From assembly GCA_000149265.1 (NCBI GenBank), contig CH002510.1, positions 767,969 through 831,968 on the forward strand: a DNA stretch of 64,000 nt, read 5' to 3'. This stretch comes from Ciona savignyi (taxonomy: Eukaryota > Chordata > Ascidiacea > Phlebobranchia > Cionidae). The number at the start of each line of letters is the position of its first letter. Position 1 is the first letter of the stretch. The notes under the pieces were generated by a model. That model saw only the letters and a program-made list of their open reading frames with translations, made no database searches and was not told where the DNA came from. This document shows, piece after piece, positions 57,402-64,000 of this stretch. Position numbers and translations under genes: made by a program.

Positions 57402-60210
57402 ATGGGAACTATTCCAGAAAGATATGTTGTAATTACTGGCGCTACAAGGTAAACTTTTGGTTCTTTATGTAACCTTCTGTGATTATATTATATTTTTTAA
57501 GAAATATCTGTGTATTGTATAACGTTTTATTGTGTCTAGATCAGTTTCTTAAAGTATGGCAGCAACAGATATTGTATCATGGGGATGAAACATAAAATTT
57601 ATAATATGAGCATGTGACATCTAATATTGTCTTTTTACCTAGGATTAGTTTGTTAAATGCTTGATTTGCATTCAGGCATGTGAGGAAATCAACTTGAAGG
57701 ATTTATCCATGGTTACAGTCTAACAAACTTAAAACTACCGCAATGTGTGTTATTGAAATGGTATTTTTATTAAAAATTATCCATTGGGTCTAGGCGATTT
57801 CCACCAACTGACTTGTCCAAGGACAAAACCGAGACTGATAAGTTACCTGTACTAGTGAAAGAGGAACCAATTTAAATTTTTTCAGTCAAACTAAATTAAT
57901 TTACCTTTACAACTTTTCAGTGGTATTGGCCTTGCATTAGTGAACCGGTTGGCATCAGAATTCAATCAAAATCATCGGCTTCATTTATGTCTTTTGTGTC
58001 GAAATATGTCAAAGGGGTCATTAGTCAAACAGGACATTGAATCTCATCATAAAACTGTTGTAGTTGATCTTGTAAAAATGGATGTTAGCAGCGTACAGTC
58101 AGTTAGAGCTGCTTCACAGAAAATTATAAACATGTAAGATGTATTTGCATAAATATGTTATTTCATTAAATTGTATTTTGTGTATGTAGCTCAAGGTAAT
58201 AAATAACTAAATAAATTAGAACATACTGATACCCATTAAAAATGGCCAGTTTTAATTTTTATCTAATAGATTAACAAACAGATCAACAATTTTTTTTTTA
58301 ATTAACTAACTATTTTTATATCACAGGTACAGTAGAATAGATTGCATGTACTTGAATGCTGGGATTATGCCTGTGGCAAAGTTCAACATCCCATATGTAA
58401 TGAAAACTATGTTTACTTCGTAAGTATTAACGAACCAACTGCTACGTTCATGTATTATATGTTCCGATTGTTCCCTAATATCAAATCTTTTAAATTGTAT
58501 TATTATAGTGAAGGTCTTCAAATGTTCAAGACAGGATTGGGAATGTTTTCCGCAAATGATGGAACAACTGTTGATGGAGTAAAGAATATATTTGCTACCA
58601 ATGTGCTTGGCCATTTTATTCTCGTAAGAACAGAATGCTTTGTTCATACTGTTTGACAAATGAGTATTTGGACAATACACCGCGTATAATCGGTTTAATA
58701 ATACTTCTTTTTATTTTATTTTAAAGGCATTACTTACAGCTACTTCTTTAAGTAATATTGTAAAAATGTACACACGCATATCAATTTTTAGGTAGACGAG
58801 GTAATTCCTGTTCTAACCAGTCAAAACGACCAGCACTGTGCGCAAATTATATGGACCGGTTCAACAAATGCATCAAAGAAATCATTTAAGTTAAATGATG
58901 TCACTTGTAAAAATGGGTAAACTGATTTTAAACAACAGTGATAACGTAAATTCTTATGTATTGTATTGCTCTTATTACTTTGTGTGGTAAACAGTTTTAA
59001 TTAAACATTGGTTCATCATTTATTTATACATTTCTGTATATAAATTACCCTTATTTTATCAAGGTCTCAACCATACAGCAGTTCTAAGTATGTTTTGGAA
59101 GCAGTTAGTATTGAGATGAACGAAAGACTTAATCCTATCGGCATTTTCAGGTCTTTATTTGCTTGGACGTGAATGTTAAAATAGATAGTCTGACAATGCA
59201 ACTACCCATAGATTTTTTATTTTTAGATTATAATGAATCTATTCAGTCTATTTTCTTGTTAAAAAGCTTGGTGGGTCTGTTCAACTGAAATGTTGGATGG
59301 AAACTGGCTGCTTGCGGCTGTCGACCTGAGCAAGGCGCTTTGGGGACATCACTTGGACCCAGTGGATGATTATTGTACTTAAACTGAAAGAAAGTTACCT
59401 AATTATATCCAAAAGTCTGACAATTGCGAATAAAATATAAATATAGTTTATAAAACAAGCTTGGCATCTCCTGAAACTGTATCAAATTGCTGCTGTTTGT
59501 TTAAAGTCACACTTGCATTCTTTGATTTTGTAATAGAAGAGACTCATCAAGCTAATTTGCTTAAAACTAAATCATGAAAAAGCTTTACTCATTTCACAGC
59601 CATGTTGCTGACCCAGGAACGGCAAAAACAAACATAAACAAAGGGTTCTGTTGCAAGTTGGATATGGTGCTTTGTTATTCCATTCATGTATCTGGTAAGC
59701 ACAGTTAAAACATATACTTTGACTATATGTATATTCTTAAAAATAGCATCCAAATAAGTTTCCACCATACACAGTAAAAAAAGGAAAAACTAAATTAGTA
59801 GTTGCCTCTGTTAATTTAGCCCATTTGCATAATATATTGTGAAATTAAGGCGTAATTAAATTATAATCTACACTGGTACCCTTTGCAGTCTTACTTATAT
59901 TACATAAGAGGTTCATATACAATAGTTTATACAGTTTAAGCATATAAGTGCATGCATAATTCTTAACATTATTTTTCAGTTGCGGTTTTTTTTACCAAAT
60001 TTAACAATAACCCCATATAATGCTTGCCATTCAATGGTGTGGTTATTCTGTCAAGACCCTCAAACTTTGGATGACAGGTGCAGATACTGTAGCTATTCCA
60101 ATATTTATAATCAATGTTTCATCCACAAAGAAACACTTGCACCTTCCAGATTTGAATCCAAGCTTATTTATGACCAAGTCAAAAAAGTTGCAAATAACAT
60201 TTGTCAGTGA
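57402..60210 (+). CDS. HSD17B7: 3-keto-steroid reductase / 17-beta-HSD type 7, 8 exons, frameshifted here
   Basis: Short-chain dehydrogenase that reduces zymosterone-type 3-ketones in cholesterol synthesis, and estrone to estradiol. Exons: 57402-57448, 57921-58133, 58327-58419, 58509-58623, 58792-58916, 59064-59150, 59600-59694, 59980-60210. Cofactor motif TGATSGIG is residues 12-19, NAG 97-99, catalytic Ser180, and YSSSK 202-206. LHLCLLCRNMSK and ATNVLGHFIL match vertebrate HSD17B7 closely. In exon 7 the frame shifts by one base at the GGG run 59643-59645. Upstream of it the protein reads PGTAKTN; downstream the matching frame (SWIWCFVIPFMYL, then LRFFLPNLTITPYNA in exon 8) is one base off. 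All other junctions are in phase. Ignoring the extra base the protein would be about 334 residues (human 341). Assembly error, polymorphism or real inactivation are all possible. Confidence 0.93.
57783..57850 (-). repeat. Degenerate SINE fragment in HSD17B7 intron
   Basis: TTGTCCAAGGACAAAACCGA resembles the SINE body text TTGCCCAAGGACACAACCGA. Short and diverged. Confidence 0.4.
59315..59400 (+). repeat. Degenerate SINE fragment in HSD17B7 intron
   Basis: GAGCAAGGCGCTTTGGGGACA and GGACCCAGTGGATGATTAT correspond to the SINE body in sense orientation. Confidence 0.4.
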
Positions 60211-60540
60211 TTAAAATTGGTTGCAATATTATTGTTTGTAGACTTTATAATATATACTTTATTTTTTCTGTAATAATTTATTTTATTTTCAATTGGGTTG
60301 AATGTTATATGTGTGTCAATTTTGTTATCCTGTAATTCATGTATCTGTGAATCATTAGTATCTGTGAATCAAAGTTTAATAATATAGGCTAAATGATTAA
60401 CCGAATTGACTCACCCACCATATTACTTACAAATGCGCTAAAACTAGACCAAGGTACAAAATAAAAATATTAATGCAACACATTGTTACTATGATATATC
60501 AAATAAAACCACTTGTACACTTTTTACAAAAGTGTTTCAT

Positions 60541-61812
60541 TTATGAACCGGTAGACTGAACTTGCATGTATGAATTGACCGGGCTGAAGTAGAATGGCGG
60601 AAACTGGTCACTGAGGTTGAATTCGTGCTCTGTACTTTTTTTTTCAAAATAATTAGTTATGCAGGAATAATGCTGCCATGTTAACTTGTTGCATCTTTTC
60701 TTGTTACTTGAAGAAAGATCAAGAGCCAAGTGATATTCAATATCTGTTGTCGTGCACTTATTTCTGGTTCTGTAGTTGATCCTTCTTCCACTTTCACGAT
60801 CTGAATCCTTAAGTTTCGCAGTTATTTTTGCACAGTCTCGCTGCTCTGCATAGTCGACATGAGTCTTGTAAGTACCAATGCGATATTGCAACTCGTGTTG
60901 GTTCTCTAGTGTTACTTTATGCACAACAGCCAAAGGTGGCTCAGGAGATGTGAACATAATTATTTTCCCATTGTGAAAGAATCGAACATACCTAAAAATA
61001 ACATAATACATTATAAGTATTAAGTACCAGCAACATTTTAGGAAAATTACAAAATCTTACCTGTAATATTCAACCACCTGAATAGGCTCGTAAAACTTAT
61101 ACAAGACAGTTGGATCACCCTCACGGTAGTATGTAATTTTGCTTATGTAAATTCCATCAAGACGCACATGTGGCTTGGTTAAGTACATATTTCGCCATGT
61201 CGAAAAGCCCTTTTTGTTATGGACTGTCCAGATTTTTTCACACACGGATTTCCAAATGGTATCATCTCTAGAAAAGAAGTAAAACTTCCTACATGTCTCT
61301 GAAAGAGCTTCCAGGGACTTCATGTCCATCTGGCAGGAGACAACAAAGTGAAAGATCTTATTAATGATCTCGGATGGAAGATTGCTAAAGGCGGAGTTGG
61401 TTTGATGAAAGTCATCCACGCTTGTACTAGAGAAAGACATGTTACCGAACTTCAGGATTAAATCGCAGTTTTCAACGTCAGATGTATCTTCATCTCCCAA
61501 GATACGTCTATCTTCACCCGAGGTATAATATTGGATATGACTTTCAACATCTGGATCCAATTGCACAGCGTTTCTATAAAACTTTATTGCCTCGAGCATT
61601 CTTCCTTCCTTTTCTTTTTCAATGCCATTTTGAAAAAGCAGTTTTGCTCTTTCTAAATTTTCAGATGTATGGGTATCTGGATTTTTCTGCAGTATACTCT
61701 GGGAACTGTTGCCTTGCTTTCTTTGTTCTACTTCCAAATGCCATTGCTGACGAAATGTTTCCAAATCTGCTTCGTGGTTGAGTGACACATTACTATCACC
61801 AATATCGTCCAT
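60541..61812 (-). CDS. FBXO9: F-box only protein 9, 2 exons
   Basis: Substrate receptor of an SCF ubiquitin ligase; the vertebrate protein targets TEL2/TTI1 for degradation. Exons: 61812-61061 and 60991-60541, joined in phase through an arginine codon, 400 residues (human 437-447). TPR-like pair of helices is residues 54-88 (AKLLFQNGIEKEKEGRMLEA, then FYRNAVQLDPDVE). F-box is about 143-192 (SNLPSEIINKIFHFVVSCQ ending DDTIWKSVC). The C-terminal domain is typical of FBXO9 (PHVRLDGIYISKITYYREG; YVRFFHNGKIIMFTSPEPP). The gene is convergent with HSD17B7, with 330 bp between the stop codons. Confidence 0.95.
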
Positions 61813-62656
61813 CTTTTTGTTTATGACACCGGTCCTGTATTGTATATCAAACTAATGTTTAGGCTTTCAAATCACGGTCAGAAAACCGAAAGAATATTTT
61901 GAAGTTCATGTTCAAAAATTGTATCATTTCCTGAAAGTTTACTTTATATCTCATAATGATTGCAGTACTTCATACAATAAGAAAAACAAATCTATATACA
62001 ACAAAAAAGGATTAATAATAAATTGTTTTTTATTTTAACATTTATCAACATGTTAGAATGCTACTAAAACAGTCTAGAAGAGTTATTATATTATAATTAT
62101 TATAAGATATCAATAAGATAATAAATATGCATGACGAAATTAAAGCTTTAAAACTTCTGTGTTTTATTTGGTTTGGGAATTTCAATGGCGAGTGACGCAA
62201 ATGATGTTGATTTTACGCCCTTTTGGCTGCCCACGCACTGTCAACATTATTACCTCTGCCGCAAAAGTTAAATATTGAGTGGTTTGCACATATTTACTGT
62301 TAAAAAATGAAATGAACTCTCAGAACAGTCTTAGCCAGTTACTTATATTACACCATCCACCTCCGGCAATAAAGGTTTCGGACTGTCAGGGCCTACGAAA
62401 AAAAATTAATAATGTACTTTGCTGCGTTGCTGGTATTTCTGTCTTGCTTTCCGATGATTAAGTCTTGGCAATTGAAGCAGAACGAGGTAAACAACAAAAA
62501 CGATGCGTTTAATGTAATATATTAGTACTCTATGGTTTCTTTATTAATTTTTATCAGACCCGTTGAATTCAACATGAATAAATACTATTTTCACATACTT
62601 TTTTTATGCGAAACGTGACCACAGAGTTATAAATATCGCAACTCAATGAAATCGTC

Positions 62657-63213
62657 CGGTCGGTTAGTCTGACGGTTAAGTGCGTCGCCTTTTAATCGAA
62701 AGGTTGCAGATGCGAAACTGGTCCTTAGCTAGTCGGTTGTGCCTGAGTTTGTAGCGACCTCATATGTTACATAAGATTTATGATGGCCGCAGCCGACATT
62801 TGCGCTGACATTGTGTCATCACTGAACTATTATTACCGCAGCTGTCGAATAATCTTGTCTATATAAGTTTATTTCACTTTGTCGCCTGTGGAAGGCTCCT
62901 AACGGAGATCTCCTAGGGAGAGTCCTAACGCATTAAGAAACATCATCTATGTGTCGATACTGAGAGTTTTATCTGGAATCTATATCGTTGCAACATCCAA
63001 CGATTTAACTCGTAATTGGTATTAAGTTAATCGCCTCAACAACGGCTCTCTACAAGTTCTACCAAATTGAAGGAACGTGTCTATCATATACAACACACTG
63101 CAATAGTTCCGGAAACCTGACGGTGGGCGCGAGGTGATCTGACGATTGCCCGTGTGTTAACCCTCTTGGTTTTCCCATTCACGGGGATAAACATGAATAT
63201 CCTATCCTATCCT
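62657..63213 (+). mobile_element. SINE split by a solo LTR
   Basis: Head 62657-62749 (CGGTTAGTCTGACGGTTAAG) and tail 63055-63213 (TCTACCAAATTGAAGGAACG to ATGAATATCCTATCC). Removing 62750-63054 and one AGTT restores continuous, internally deleted SINE sequence. Confidence 0.75.
62750..63054 (+). mobile_element. Solo LTR, 305 bp
   Basis: Starts TGTAG and ends CTACA, flanked by the 4-bp direct repeat AGTT (62746-62749 and 63055-63058). Contains a TATATAAG box near 62860. The target is a SINE, so the empty site is predictable and matches. Strand is inferred from the TATA-like text. Confidence 0.7.
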
Positions 63214-63325
63214 AATAGCCCCGGTAACCCGACGGTGGGTGCGAGGTGATCTGACGATTGCCCGTGTTAACCCCCTTCTTTTTCCCATTCACGGAGATAA
63301 ACATGAATATCCTATCCTATCCTAA
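63214..63325 (+). repeat. Duplicated SINE tail
   Basis: Second copy of the last 100 bp of the preceding SINE (GGTAACCCGACGGTGGGTGC to ATCCTATCCTATCCTA), in tandem with 63105-63213. Confidence 0.8.
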
Positions 63326-63327
63326 GT

Positions 63328-63550
63328 CAAAACTGGTCACTACCACTACCTAGTCGGTTTGTGTTCTTGGAAAAGGCACTTAGCGGACAATATCTGAACA
63401 CCGTGGAATGTTGGGTTCTACCAAAATAAAGAAACGTCTCAATCGTGCATAACACACTGCAATAAGTCCAAACGATGGGTGCGGGGTAATCTGACGATTG
63501 CACTTGCGCTAGTATCCCTTGTGTTGTCCCATTCACAGGTATAAACATGC
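63328..63550 (+). mobile_element. SINE, 5' truncated
   Basis: Diverged copy from AACTGGTCACTACC to CCCATTCACAGGTATAAACA, lacking most of the tRNA-like head. Confidence 0.7.
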
Positions 63551-64000
63551 CCAACTAAATGTTTAAATTAGTTTATTGGCTAAAAAAAGAAATGTGGAGC
63601 TGGGCTTTCAATGTTATCCGACTGAACGAAACTAACGCCCCAGGGTCGCCTGACGATTAAATCTGGTTTACATAATATCTCCTCTCCGAATCCATATGGA
63701 AAAACATGGTTGTAAAGGCCTATGCTAATCTCTTGCTCACAGCGGTCTATCATTATATATACAAAAACCAACACACTACCAGACGTTACTTGTTATTGTT
63801 GTCTCTGCGATTTTATACGCAACAATGACGCAATGAGGTGATAGGTGTCAATGAAGACATGACGTGTTAATATAATTAATTAAGGCGAAGCAGATCTTCT
63901 TAAAATCATTTTTTGCAAATATGCTGCCATAATTGAAATAAATATATGCTTTAGCAGTATATAACATATTCGTCATGTTTATTTTTTGCAAAATGGAATT

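Larger units (their letters stand above)
61813..64000. other. Right-edge intergenic region
   Basis: No gene seen upstream of FBXO9. From 62.65 kb onward it is mostly SINE pieces and a solo LTR, listed separately. Confidence 0.5.

Overview
The window is animal nuclear DNA: AT-rich, with short multi-exon genes, standard GT-AG introns and many small transposons and SINEs. Gene compactness, intron size and gene content suggest an invertebrate deuterostome, most likely a Ciona-type ascidian. That is inference, because no species marker is visible. Three N runs are present: 1-55, and two 100-base placeholders at 11318-11417 and 41677-41776. Exon models below were built by hand from splice signals, with frame and phase checked across every junction.

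Layout. 2.0-6.1 kb (minus): the 5' three coding exons of a Wnt6-type ligand gene, whose remaining exons lie off the left edge. 6.1-12.7 kb: no gene seen. 12.7-19.9 kb (minus): a complete 17-exon MAP3K2/3 (MEKK2/3) kinase gene. 21.0-24.5 kb (minus): two tandem intronless SLC17A9-like transporter genes sharing one nearly identical 162-bp tract. 28.6-31.5 kb (plus): CACYBP. 36.0-38.1 kb (plus): a very-long-chain fatty acid elongase of the ELOVL1/4/7 type. 43.0-45.8 kb (plus): SLC37A4, the glucose-6-phosphate transporter. 48.7-50.1 kb (plus): ribosomal protein RPL28. 56.9-57.3 kb (plus): COX16, followed after 145 bp by HSD17B7 (57.4-60.2 kb, plus), which carries a one-base frameshift in this assembly. 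60.5-61.8 kb (minus): FBXO9. These are mostly unrelated housekeeping genes; only COX16/HSD17B7 (close head-to-tail pair) and the two SLC17A9 copies are arranged in a way that suggests shared history or expression.

Mobile DNA is the most unusual part. (1) A 5,048-bp foldback-like element (51602-56649) is flanked by a 9-bp duplication and has inverted ends of about 0.75 kb made of 9/12-bp minisatellite units. (2) A MITE of about 690 bp, present twice with 9-bp target duplications, carries a tRNA-Asp(GTC)-like gene between halves of two other MITE families. (3) A 325-bp element consists almost entirely of inverted minisatellite. (4) A tRNA-derived SINE family has at least ten copies, one hit by the tRNA MITE and another by a 305-bp solo LTR. 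(5) There are hAT-type and telomere-like-core MITEs with 8-bp duplications.
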